DNA from: Clostridiales bacterium
Lineage (GTDB): Bacteria; Bacillota; Clostridia; Lachnospirales; Cellulosilyticaceae
Assembly (NCBI GenBank): GCA_019418225.1
Contig: DYCF01000057.1
Span: 1 to 26,280, forward strand
Direction: 5' to 3'
Length of the DNA: 26,280 nt
The translations under genes were made by a program, and so were the position numbers. The stretch's first letter is position 1. Every line of letters starts with the position of its first letter. Under the pieces are notes generated by a model. The model worked only from the letters and a program-made list of their open reading frames with translations, searched no databases and had not been told where the DNA came from. This document shows, piece by piece, positions 16,580 to 24,159 of this stretch.

Positions 16580-17461
16580 ATGGCAATATTTGAAGGTGCA
16601 GGTGTAGCTATCGTTACACCATTTTATGAAAATGGAGATATTAACTTTGGACAATTAGAAAAACTTATTGATTATCAAATCGATAACGGTACAGATGCAA
16701 TTATTATTTGTGGTACAACAGGTGAAGCTTCTACAATGTGTGATGAGGAACATTTGGAATGCATCAAAATTGCTGTTGACCGTGTTAAGGGACGTGTCCC
16801 TGTTATTGCTGGTACAGGAAGTAATGATACAAGACATGGTATTGAACTTACTAAAAATGCAAAAAAATTAGGTGTAGATGCCTCACTTCAAGTCACACCT
16901 TATTATAATAAAGCAACCCAAAAAGGTCTTATTGAGCACTTTACAGCTATTGGCCGTGCAACTGACCTTCCTATGATTCTTTATAGTGTTCCTAGCCGTA
17001 CTGGTGTAAATATTACACCTCAAACAGCTTATGAACTTTCTAAATTTGATTTTGTAGTAGGTCTTAAAGAAGCAACAGGCAATATTTCACAAGTTGCCCA
17101 GATTGCTGCACTCTGCGGCGATCGTTTACCACTCTATTCTGGAAATGACGATCAAGTTATTCCTATCCTTTCATTAGGTGGTAAAGGTGTCATCTCTGTA
17201 CTTTCTAATGTTGCCCCACAACAAACTCATGATATGGTCCGCCTTTACTTAGACGGTGAAAGAGAAAAAGCACTTCAACTCCAATTAGACTTTTTACCAC
17301 TTATTGCGGCGCTCTTCAGTGAAGTCAATCCTATTCCAGTAAAACAAGCACTTAACCTTATGGGATGGGAAGCAGGTCCTTGTAGATTACCGCTTACAAG
17401 CTTAGAACCTCAAAATGAAGCTAAATTAAAACAAGCACTTATTGATGCTAAAATTTTATAA
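16580..17461 (+). CDS. dapA: 4-hydroxy-tetrahydrodipicolinate synthase
   Basis: This 293-residue TIM-barrel enzyme condenses pyruvate with aspartate semialdehyde, the first committed step to diaminopimelate and lysine. It has the GTTGEASTM loop near 45-53, the YYNKATQKGL segment near 108, YSVPSRTGVN near 135, and the Schiff-base lysine in GLKEATGN near 163. Length is normal. The ATG is preceded by AAGGGAAG. It is the first gene after the lysine riboswitch and is co-transcribed with dapB 50 bp downstream, so lysine should repress both. Confidence 0.97.
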   Translation: MAIFEGAGVAIVTPFYENGDINFGQLEKLIDYQIDNGTDAIIICGTTGEASTMCDEEHLECIKIAVDRVKGRVPVIAGTGSNDTRHGIELTKNAKKLGVDASLQVTPYYNKATQKGLIEHFTAIGRATDLPMILYSVPSRTGVNITPQTAYELSKFDFVVGLKEATGNISQVAQIAALCGDRLPLYSGNDDQVIPILSLGGKGVISVLSNVAPQQTHDMVRLYLDGEREKALQLQLDFLPLIAALFSEVNPIPVKQALNLMGWEAGPCRLPLTSLEPQNEAKLKQALIDAKIL

Positions 17462-17511
17462 ACAAAACTGCGCGTCTCACAGTCTTGTTACTTCTAGAAA
17501 GGATGAATCTT

Positions 17512-18267
17512 ATGATAAAAGCATTAATGCATGGTTGTAATGGTAAGATTGGGCAAACCATTGCACGTATTATTTCAAATCACGAAGGCATTGAACTAGT
17601 AGCAGGTGTCGATCCTTATTTAGGTACGCCTAATACTTTCCCCGTTTTTGCTACGCTAGAAGAATGTAATGTACCTATAGATGTAATCATTGATTTTTCC
17701 ACTGCTAAAGCCGTACCTGCACTTTTAGACTATGCAGTAAATAGCAAAACCCCTATCGTCGTATGTACAACAGGTCTTTCAGATGCAGACATCGAAAAAT
17801 TAAATACTGCAAGTAGACAAATTCCAGTCTTTTTCTCAGCCAATATGTCTTTAGGTGTTAATTTACTCATTGCCCTTGCTAAAAGGGCAACTGAGGTTTT
17901 AAGTGATAGTTCTTTTGATATTGAAATTATTGAAAAACATCATAATCAAAAAATTGATGCACCTAGTGGTACAGCACTTGCTATTGCTGATGCAATTAAT
18001 AGTAGCTTGTCTGAACCTTACGATTATCGTTATGATCGCACGACCATACGTGAAAAACGTCCAAAAAACGAAATTGGCATCCATGCTGTACGTGGTGGTA
18101 CTATCGTAGGAGAACATGAAATTCTTTTTGCTGGTAATGATGAATTTATTACCCTTAAACATCAAGCAACTTCTAAAGAGGTTTTTGCAGTAGGTGCACT
18201 TAAAGCTGCTAAGTTCTTAGCTGGTAAGGGTCCTGGTCTTTATAATATGGAACATCTTTTAGGATAA
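17512..18267 (+). CDS. dapB: 4-hydroxy-tetrahydrodipicolinate reductase
   Basis: This NAD(P)H-dependent reductase acts on the DapA product. From the ATG at 17512 it has 251 residues. The nucleotide-binding loop HGCNGKIGQTIARI is at 6-19, and the catalytic signature EIIEKHHNQKIDAPSGTAL near 145-163 contains the conserved histidines and lysine. The start is chosen because AAAGGA lies 8 bp upstream; the frame is open back to a TTG at 17485 that lacks a ribosome site. It is second in the riboswitch-controlled dapAB operon. Downstream, its natural terminator appears split by inserted DNA. Confidence 0.97.
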   Translation: MIKALMHGCNGKIGQTIARIISNHEGIELVAGVDPYLGTPNTFPVFATLEECNVPIDVIIDFSTAKAVPALLDYAVNSKTPIVVCTTGLSDADIEKLNTASRQIPVFFSANMSLGVNLLIALAKRATEVLSDSSFDIEIIEKHHNQKIDAPSGTALAIADAINSSLSEPYDYRYDRTTIREKRPKNEIGIHAVRGGTIVGEHEILFAGNDEFITLKHQATSKEVFAVGALKAAKFLAGKGPGLYNMEHLLG

Positions 18268-18306
18268 AAAAAGAGATAGATTTTACCATAAAATGAAGTG
18301 CCTCTG

Positions 18307-18405
18307 TCAAGTAGATAGGGGAAATAATAAAAAATTTGTGTCGCCAATCACACTTTTATCAGAAAGAGCTAGTATAGCACTTAAATAAGCTTTATTTCCT
18401 GACAT
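18307..18405 (-). CDS. Possible 32-aa small protein inside the insert
   Basis: An ATG with a strong AAGGAGGAG about 8-10 bp upstream opens a 32-codon frame beginning MSGNKAYLSAILALSDKSV. No homologue is recognised. The ribosome site is partly paired in the hairpin just upstream (18417-18464). It may be a real small gene, the start of a lost transposase or passenger gene, or chance. Confidence 0.3.
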   Translation of the reverse strand: MSGNKAYLSAILALSDKSVIGDTNFLLFPLST

Positions 18406-18416
18406 AAAAAATACTC

Positions 18417-18464
18417 CTCCTTATGGTAGACAGTTTTATTATTTAAACTGTCTACCATAAGGGG
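18417..18464 (-). promoter_or_regulatory. 18-bp hairpin overlapping a ribosome site
   Basis: CCTTATGGTAGACAGTTT (18419-18436) pairs perfectly with AAACTGTCTACCATAAGG (18445-18462), loop 8 nt, with two more pairs outside. On the minus strand it leads into GAGTATTTTTTATG. It could therefore be a terminator or a structure masking the ribosome site of the 32-codon frame. Confidence 0.5.
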
Positions 18465-18493
18465 AGCATATCAAAATCTATCTCTTTTTATAT

Positions 18494-19960
18494 TTATTTT
18501 TTTAATTGATTAGATACTTCTACAAGTTGTTGCACATATCCCGTTGCTAATTGAGCATTTTCTAGATTACTAAGTGCAATAGAATTCGCCTCTTCTGCAC
18601 TTGCATTTGTTTCTTCACTTACTGCTGAAATTTCATTAATACTTTCAACAATATTATTATTTGAGTTTACAATTTGATCTACCTTTTCATGAACTGCTTC
18701 TACTTTTGTATGAGACGCTGCCATTTTTGTAAGCATCTCATTAAAGATATCTTTTGTTGTATTAACAAGTTCATTTTGCTCCTTATTAATTTCATTTAAC
18801 TCTTTAACAGCGCCTTCTGCTTGTATTACCTTTTGCTCAAGTTCTAAGATTATTGCTGAAATATTAGCTGTTAACTCTTGTGTTTGATTTGACAACTTTC
18901 TAATCTCATCTGCTACTACACTAAAGCCTTTTCCTGCTTCTCCAGCTCTTGCACTTTCAATAGCTGCATTTAATGAAAGCAAATTAGTTTGTGTTGAAAT
19001 ACCTGAAATAAGTTCTGTAATCCCATATACTTCCTTAGACTTATTTTTTAATTCTTTCATAATGTCATAAGTGTAGGCATTCTGTGTATTCACACGTATT
19101 GTTTTTTCAGTAACAGTATTCATCATTTGTGCCCCTTGCTTTAATGACTGTTGCGCTTCTTCCGAAATGCCTTTTACAACTATAAAATCGCTAGCTGTTT
19201 CTTGGATGAGTGTACCAATCACTTCAGTCATTTCAGTTTGTGCCTGAATACTTGTAGTTACGTCTTCAGAACCTGTTGCAATTTGTGTGATAACCTCATT
19301 AACTGTTTCTGAAGAGGTAGCAAATACATTTACAACTTCACTTACTTTATTGGTATTCTGATCAAGTACACCAATAGCCATAAAAATATCTTGTAAAAGT
19401 ATATTCTGCTTATCCATCTCTGCTTGTACCCTTGCTGTATTCTCTGCTTGTAATTCATTAATTAAACTTACCAATTTATAATAGCCATATGAAAATACAA
19501 TAATGGCACCTACTGTAACCATATAAGCCGTTGTAAGTCCCGAATGCCATTGTTTTCTCACAAAAATACGAATTAGCAAATCCATGCTGTTAATGATTAC
19601 GACTAGTATATTGGCAGATTTAATAAGCCTCTCATCTAAATATAACACACAAATAAGTAAAATAGCTAATCCTGTTACAAATACAAAATTATCTTTAGCA
19701 AATAACAGCCCCACAGCATACATTAAAAGATAACTATACATTCCAATCCATTTAATGTGTTCACTGCTCTTATCTTTTAAATATGCAATGTTTATGCACA
19801 TATTTGCTAAAAACATTATAGCTATAATACCCATTGTCTTAGCTATACTATTGTTTCCTAACATATATTCTTTAATATATCCTACATAAAGTGACATTGC
19901 CGCAAATGAACCAATAACAAAGAATACTTTATTTATTTTTATAAGTCCCCTATTTTCCAC
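18494..19960 (-). CDS. Methyl-accepting chemotaxis protein, six-helix membrane sensor
   Basis: A chemoreceptor whose N-terminal 170 residues are about six closely spaced hydrophobic segments rather than a large external sensor domain, with no clear HAMP domain. The cytoplasmic signalling part is typical: a coiled coil from about 180, the hairpin tip TNLLSLNAAIESARAGEAGKGF near 330-350, then ADEIRKLSNQT. I choose the GTG at 19960 (488 residues), with AAAGGGAG 7 bp upstream; a TTG at 19978 is in frame but overlaps that ribosome site. It presumably signals to CheA/CheW elsewhere. The ligand is unknown; a membrane-embedded sensor could detect hydrophobic or energy-state signals. Confidence 0.93.
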   Translation of the reverse strand: MENRGLIKINKVFFVIGSFAAMSLYVGYIKEYMLGNNSIAKTMGIIAIMFLANMCINIAYLKDKSSEHIKWIGMYSYLLMYAVGLLFAKDNFVFVTGLAILLICVLYLDERLIKSANILVVIINSMDLLIRIFVRKQWHSGLTTAYMVTVGAIIVFSYGYYKLVSLINELQAENTARVQAEMDKQNILLQDIFMAIGVLDQNTNKVSEVVNVFATSSETVNEVITQIATGSEDVTTSIQAQTEMTEVIGTLIQETASDFIVVKGISEEAQQSLKQGAQMMNTVTEKTIRVNTQNAYTYDIMKELKNKSKEVYGITELISGISTQTNLLSLNAAIESARAGEAGKGFSVVADEIRKLSNQTQELTANISAIILELEQKVIQAEGAVKELNEINKEQNELVNTTKDIFNEMLTKMAASHTKVEAVHEKVDQIVNSNNNIVESINEISAVSEETNASAEEANSIALSNLENAQLATGYVQQLVEVSNQLKK

Positions 19961-20070
19961 CCTATAACTCCCTTTCAATGTTTTCTTTGTTATTTTAACA
20001 TATCATAAGTTATTCTTTCTACTACTTTTGTCATATATTGTAAATTTTTATATTTCTTATATATAGGTAC

Positions 20071-20112
20071 AAAAAAAACTACTTAAAGCTATTTTCAGTA
20101 CTTTAAGTAGTT
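20071..20112 (-). terminator. Terminator of the small SOS-box gene
   Basis: AACTACTTAAAG (20077-20088) pairs with CTTTAAGTAGTT (20101-20112), 12 bp with a 12-nt loop. On the minus strand it ends in eight T residues (A-run 20071-20078). Confidence 0.88.
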
Positions 20113-20129
20113 CTTACTATATAAAATAA

Positions 20130-20312
20130 TTAATTTGCATTAGTTGATTGATATGCTAAATCACATTTATCTTGCAATATATTGAAGTCATTTTCTTCAT
20201 GGTGTTGAATAATGCTTTCTCTTAAAATATCATTCTCATATACAATTGTTACATAAACACTTTTCTGCCCACCTTTTGCCCTATAGTAACACATCGTTTC
20301 TCCTCGTCTCAT
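20130..20312 (-). CDS. Small protein under a LexA box
   Basis: A 60-residue soluble protein of unknown family. It begins MRRGETMCYYRAKGGQKSVY and is mainly polar, with two cysteines and an acidic C-terminal half. The start ATG has GGAGG 7 bp upstream; the ATG six codons on also has GAGGAG before it, so an alternative 54-residue start is possible. Its promoter is overlapped by a LexA-type SOS box and it ends at a strong terminator, so it is very likely a real monocistronic gene. It has neither the membrane helix nor the LysM domain of the YneA division inhibitor. Function unknown; induction by DNA damage is the best clue. Confidence 0.75.
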   Translation of the reverse strand: MRRGETMCYYRAKGGQKSVYVTIVYENDILRESIIQHHEENDFNILQDKCDLAYQSTNAN

Positions 20313-20398
20313 TTTAATTCCTCCATTTACTCTTCCTGTTATTCACTTTATCCATGTCCGATTCATGTCTTTTTATGTCTTTTTTTATCTTTAATATC

Positions 20399-20427
20399 AT
20401 TATACACGAAATCGAACATTTGTTCTA
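20399..20427 (-). promoter_or_regulatory. LexA (SOS) box over a promoter
   Basis: CGAACATTTGTTCT at 20413-20426 matches the Gram-positive LexA operator (CGAACN4GTTCG-like). It covers the -35 region and spacer of a minus-strand promoter whose -10 is TATAAT (20399-20404), -35 TAGAAC (20422-20427), spacing 17 bp. The start codon of the 60-aa gene lies about 85 bp downstream. Confidence 0.78.
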
Positions 20428-20491
20428 GTGTTTTTTTATTTTACTTTATTAATTTATGTACAAGCCTACTAATTTATAACCTATCTTTTAA

Positions 20492-20601
20492 TATAGGTTT
20501 CACATTTATAAATTTTAGTTATTCATAGTTTTAGTAATGTGAAATCATTAAAAGCCCCTTTATACACTGTCTATTTCAAAGTCATAGCTGATTTCTCCAT
20601 A
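20492..20601 (-). repeat. Dispersed structured element, copy 3
   Basis: Minus-strand copy of the repeat. Its last 58 nt differ from copy 2 by only a few bases and a one-base gap, including the shared loop ATGAATAACTAAA. The second stem is GATTTCACAT (20537-20546 complement) with ATGTGAAACC (20496-20505 complement), one mismatch. The 5' half keeps GGAGAAATCAGC but its pairing partner has diverged, so the first stem seems lost. It lies between the ecfT terminator and the SOS-box promoter. Confidence 0.68.
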
Positions 20602-20604
20602 AAC

Positions 20605-20650
20605 AAAAAATGGTTAGCATATTGTTTAATTAATATGCTAACCATTTTTT
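20605..20650 (-). terminator. Terminator of the ECF transporter operon
   Basis: A 19-bp perfect stem (20605-20623 with 20632-20650) with an 8-nt loop, ending in six T residues on the minus strand just after the ecfT stop codon. Confidence 0.93.
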
Positions 20651-20660
20651 ATACTATCCT

Positions 20661-21479
20661 TTATATAAAGGGGTTATAAAAACGCCCTCCATTGCTTTTC
20701 ATTAATATAAATACTACAACTACAATCATACTCATAACTGCTATAGCTATATAATCCCTACTTTTAAAAGGTTTACCACTATACCATGTACGTTTCTTAT
20801 TTTTTCCAAAAGCACGTAGCTCCATAGCTGCACTTATCGTTTCAATACGTTCTAAACTTGAAAAGATAAGTGGTAATAAAATACTTCCCATATTTTTAAG
20901 GCGCTTTCCAAGCTTCTCATTACGAGAAAGATCAAGCCCTCTTGCTTGCTGTGCAAATGCAATATCTTGATAATCTCTTTGAATATCAGGAATATATCGT
21001 AATGCTATAGCCACTGCATATGCTAATGAATAACTTACCCCTATACGATTTAAAGAGGCTGCAAATTCACTTGGTTGCGTCGCCACCATAAAAATCAGTG
21101 CAATTGGTATCAGCGCAAAATACTTAACTGTAATATTAAATTGATAAAAAAGCTGCTCTTTGGTTACTGTGTATGGACCTATTATATGAAATAAAGGTGT
21201 ATTGGTCCCATAAATATTTGTACCTTCTTGTGGGGCAAATATAAAAATTGCCACATTATTAATCATTAAAAATACCAGTATAAAATAAAATACTACTTCT
21301 ATATCCTTAAATGGAATCTTAGAAATTTTAAAGAGTACTAAACTAAATACTAGAAGTACAATAAGTACACGTGTGTCATAAGTAAACATTGTTGCTAATG
21401 CATATAATATTAAACATATTAATTTCGTTGCACCCGTTAGCTTATGAATAAAGGATTCTTTTTCTATATATCCTAACAT
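20661..21479 (-). CDS. ecfT: ECF transporter transmembrane protein EcfT
   Basis: The 272-residue membrane component couples the ATPase to the substrate-binding S component. It has about five hydrophobic helices and the long cytoplasmic coupling helices containing QQARGLD near 178 and ELRAFG near 222. The first matches the conserved Ala-Arg-Gly ATPase-contact motif; the second is a variant of it. Its ATG overlaps the last 7 bases of the ATPase gene (ATGTTAG), indicating translational coupling. It is the last gene of the S-box-controlled operon and is followed by a strong terminator. Confidence 0.93.
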   Translation of the reverse strand: MLGYIEKESFIHKLTGATKLICLILYALATMFTYDTRVLIVLLVFSLVLFKISKIPFKDIEVVFYFILVFLMINNVAIFIFAPQEGTNIYGTNTPLFHIIGPYTVTKEQLFYQFNITVKYFALIPIALIFMVATQPSEFAASLNRIGVSYSLAYAVAIALRYIPDIQRDYQDIAFAQQARGLDLSRNEKLGKRLKNMGSILLPLIFSSLERIETISAAMELRAFGKNKKRTWYSGKPFKSRDYIAIAVMSMIVVVVFILMKSNGGRFYNPFI

Positions 21480-23188
21480 CTTGTGTTCCTCTCCTCTTCA
21501 ATGAAACATTTTACAAAGTCTTGTGCATTTTTCAACTCAGCTCTTAAGGCTAATTCATATAGTGAAGTCATTTTTAAGCTTGCTGCACCTACTAAATCTT
21601 CATTCGTTAATACTTCATAGGCCGCCTGATCAGCTAAGAGTTTCCCCTCTGAAAGTACAAGTGCACGACTTGTATACTCTAACATCAAATGCATATCATG
21701 CGTTATCATTAAAATTGTAATACCTTTTTGGTTAAGTTCTTTTAAAAATTGCATCATCTCTGTATAATGCTTATAATCTTGTCCTGCAGTTGGCTCATCT
21801 AAAATAATAAGTTCCGGCTTAAGCACTAAAATAGAAGCAATAGTGACACGTTTCTTTTGCCCGTAACTTAAAGCTGAAATTGGCCAGTTACGTTTGCGGT
21901 ACAGTCCACAAATTTTAAGTGTCTCATAAACCTTTTCCTTTATAATCTCTTCAGAAACGCCTCTTAATCTTAATCCCAATGCTACCTCATCAAAGATCAT
22001 ATTTTTAGAAATCATCTGATTTGGATTTTGGAGTACAACACCAATATTTTCTGCACGTTCCTTGATACTTTTATTTTTAAGGTCTTCCCCTTTAAATAAA
22101 ATTTTCCCTTCTGATGGACGATAAAAACCACAAATCAATTTTGATAAAGTTGATTTTCCAGCGCCATTTCTTCCTACTAAACTTATCATTTCTCCCTTGT
22201 AAATATCAAAAGAAATGTCTTCTAATATATTTTTCTTTCCTTCATAAGAAAAGCTTACATTCTTAAAGCTTAAAAGAGCCTCTGCATGTTCTTTTGCTAC
22301 TTCTTTTGGACTTTGTCGCTTATACCAATTTGCTAATGCACCTTTTTGCATTTCATCTAACCTTAAAGTATTTATATGTTCAAGTCCCATCTCTGTATTC
22401 AACTGACATCCAGCATATTTTAATGCAGTGACATAGAGTGGCTCACGTACCCCTACATTCTTCAAAATAGAAGGAGAAACAGTTAAAATAGCCTGTGGTG
22501 ATAAGTCCGCTACTATACTTCCTTCATTCATAACGATAATACGATCTACGTTAGCTTCAAGAACATCTTCTAAACGGTGCTCAATAATTATCATTGTCTG
22601 CCCTGTTTGTTTTTGAAGGCTATCAATAAGATACATAGCATTTTTTCCTGTTGCCGGATCTAAACTCGCAAGTGGCTCATCAAATAACAAAATATCAGCC
22701 TCGCCTACCATAACCCCCCCTAGTGTGACACGTTGTTTTTGTCCACCTGATAAGCGCTGAGGTGCTACGCCTAAATGGTCTTGTATTTCTACCATTTCTG
22801 CAACTTCTTTTACCTTCTGATGCATTTTTTCTTGTACAACACACTCATTTTCTAGTAAAAAGGCAATATCTTCAGCAACTGTAAGACCAATAAATTGATG
22901 ATCTGGGTCTTGTAACACAGTTCCTACCATTCTAGAAACTTCAAACAAACTAAGGTTTTTAGTTTCTTTGCCTTTGATACGTAAACTTCCTGTGATTTCA
23001 CCTTTATAGTTGAATGGAATTAATCCATTTAATGTATGTCCTAAAGTACTTTTCCCTGAACCTGATGGCCCCACAATAAGTACCTTTTCACCTTCATATA
23101 TTGTTAAATTGATATTTTTTAAAGTTGGATTTGCTTGAGCATTATACTGAAAGCTAAAATCTTCAAATACAATAACGGGTTTTTTCAT
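21473..23188 (-). CDS. ecfA: ECF transporter fused double ATP-binding protein
   Basis: Two complete ABC ATPase domains lie in one chain of 571 residues (YkoD-like fusion of EcfA1 and EcfA2). Domain 1 has Walker A GPSGSGKST near 45, signature LSGGQKQR near 140 and Walker B ILLFDEP. Domain 2 has GRNGAGKST near 335, signature LSYGQKKR near 435 and Walker B LIILDEP. I take the ATG at 23188, with AAAGGA upstream, rather than an ATG six codons earlier that lacks a ribosome site. It powers vitamin/metabolite import with EcfT and the S component. The fused form usually marks dedicated (group I) ECF systems whose S component is encoded beside it, as here. Confidence 0.93.
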   Translation of the reverse strand: MKKPVIVFEDFSFQYNAQANPTLKNINLTIYEGEKVLIVGPSGSGKSTLGHTLNGLIPFNYKGEITGSLRIKGKETKNLSLFEVSRMVGTVLQDPDHQFIGLTVAEDIAFLLENECVVQEKMHQKVKEVAEMVEIQDHLGVAPQRLSGGQKQRVTLGGVMVGEADILLFDEPLASLDPATGKNAMYLIDSLQKQTGQTMIIIEHRLEDVLEANVDRIIVMNEGSIVADLSPQAILTVSPSILKNVGVREPLYVTALKYAGCQLNTEMGLEHINTLRLDEMQKGALANWYKRQSPKEVAKEHAEALLSFKNVSFSYEGKKNILEDISFDIYKGEMISLVGRNGAGKSTLSKLICGFYRPSEGKILFKGEDLKNKSIKERAENIGVVLQNPNQMISKNMIFDEVALGLRLRGVSEEIIKEKVYETLKICGLYRKRNWPISALSYGQKKRVTIASILVLKPELIILDEPTAGQDYKHYTEMMQFLKELNQKGITILMITHDMHLMLEYTSRALVLSEGKLLADQAAYEVLTNEDLVGAASLKMTSLYELALRAELKNAQDFVKCFIEEERNTRC

Positions 23189-23265
23189 AAATTTTCCTTT
23201 CTTCATCTTTATTTAATAAGTCCTTGTTCTATTGCCATAAATCAAATCGAATTTTCCTATTCCAT

Positions 23266-23289
23266 AAAGAAAGAGGCGCGATGCACCCC
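23266..23289 (-). terminator. Attenuator-like hairpin between S component and ATPase
   Basis: GAGGCGC (23273-23279) and GCACCCC (23283-23289) pair with G-U wobbles over a 3-nt loop, immediately after the S-component stop. A short T-rich tail (TTTCTT) follows on the minus strand. It may lower expression of the downstream ATPase/EcfT genes relative to the S component. Confidence 0.45.
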
Positions 23290-23847
23290 TTAATCTTCTT
23301 CAACCAGAGTACCTTTTTGTATTCTAGTTTTGCTATACGCAATTAATAAAAATGTGCCAAGTACACCTACAGTTAAACTATTTGATATACTTGCTACTGC
23401 ACCTTGTATATATACTTTATTCATAGGTTCTGCATAAATTAAAATATCTAAACTTGGTGCAACAACTACCCAAGCAATGACATTGGCTATAACTTGATAA
23501 ACATTAAAATAAATAATCTTCTTAATGCCCATAGCCCCTTCTTCAATATCCATTCTTCTTTGTGCTATACCAATAATAAGTCCTACCACAGCCGAAGCAA
23601 TAATCCAACTCATCCATGGTGATCCATAAGCGGTTAAATCCTTTAACATGTGACCAATAAACCCTATCATCATTCCTGCAAATGGTCCATAAATAACAGC
23701 CATTAACCCAAGAAAAGCATATGCTGTTTGAAGTTCTGTATTTGGAATGCCTGTTGGAATACAAGCAAAACGTCCTAAAATCAAAAAGACGGCTGCGCCA
23801 ATACCAATGGCGACAATTGTTTTTATCGATAATGGTCTTCTATTCAT
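23290..23847 (-). CDS. ECF transporter S component (UPF0397-like)
   Basis: This 185-residue protein (start ATG at 23847, AAAGGA upstream; a TTG five codons earlier is unlikely) has about five or six membrane helices. It resembles UPF0397 / ECF-riboflavin-type substrate-binding proteins: SIKTIVAIGIGAAVF, ACIPTGIPNTELQTAYAFLG, YGPFAGMMIGFIGHMLKD and YGSPWMSWIIAS are its family-like blocks. It heads an operon with a fused ATPase and EcfT. A SAM-I riboswitch upstream implies a substrate tied to methionine metabolism (methionine, a precursor, or a methylthio compound) rather than riboflavin. Family call strong, substrate inferred. Confidence 0.88.
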   Translation of the reverse strand: MNRRPLSIKTIVAIGIGAAVFLILGRFACIPTGIPNTELQTAYAFLGLMAVIYGPFAGMMIGFIGHMLKDLTAYGSPWMSWIIASAVVGLIIGIAQRRMDIEEGAMGIKKIIYFNVYQVIANVIAWVVVAPSLDILIYAEPMNKVYIQGAVASISNSLTVGVLGTFLLIAYSKTRIQKGTLVEED

Positions 23848-23869
23848 TCCTGTTCCTTTCAAAATTTAT

Positions 23870-23902
23870 AAAAATAAAGCCTGAACGCGAAGGTCCAGGC
23901 TT
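23870..23902 (-). terminator. S-box expression platform terminator
   Basis: AAGCCTG (23877-23883) pairs with CAGGCTT (23896-23902), extended by an AC/GT pair inside one mismatch, with T-rich DNA following on the minus strand. It lies between the riboswitch aptamer and the S-component gene. Confidence 0.88.
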
Positions 23903-23919
23903 AGTGTGCACATTTTTTC

Positions 23920-24034
23920 CTCATCTTACAATGCTATAAAATTAATACAAATTTCATACATTGTGGACTTAGCACCTTGTCGTACACAGGTTGCTGGGTT
24001 TCATTGGGCCATTCCCTCCACCTCTCTGGATAAG
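23920..24034 (-). ncRNA. SAM-I riboswitch (S-box)
   Basis: On the minus strand the leader reads CTTATCCAGAGAGGTGGAGG, then GAATGGCCCAATGAAACCC, AGCAACC and AAGGTGCTAAGTCC, the diagnostic conserved core of the S-box. CTTATC (24029-24034) and GATGAG (23920-23925) close P1. SAM binding should favour the downstream terminator and shut off the ECF operon when methionine/SAM is plentiful. Confidence 0.96.
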
Positions 24035-24059
24035 TTTACGTCTCATATATTTCATATTT

Positions 24060-24088
24060 ATGTTAAGTGGTTTTAAGCTTTTTGTCAA
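24060..24088 (-). promoter_or_regulatory. Promoter of the S-box-ECF operon
   Basis: TTGACA (24083-24088) and TAACAT (24060-24065), 17-bp spacer, about 20 nt upstream of the riboswitch. Confidence 0.75.
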
Positions 24089-24159
24089 CTACTATTTAAT
24101 TTATTTTATTTTTCAATCCCCTTTTATGTTTATCTTTTCCTATAAGGTGTGATATCATA

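Larger units (their letters stand above)
18268..18489. repeat. Terminator-like inverted repeat split by a 188-bp insert
   Basis: AAAAAGAGATAGATTTT (18268-18284) and AAAATCTATCTCTTTTT (18473-18489) are perfect 17-bp complements between the convergent dapB and chemotaxis genes. Adjacent in sequence they would be an ordinary bidirectional terminator; here they are 188 bp apart. The insert includes a TGAAGTGC...TGTCAAGTAGATAG stretch (18294-18317) that resembles ends of IS3-type elements, an internal 18-bp hairpin and a 32-codon ORF. I read it as a decayed small insertion inside a terminator loop; family assignment is tentative. Confidence 0.5.
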
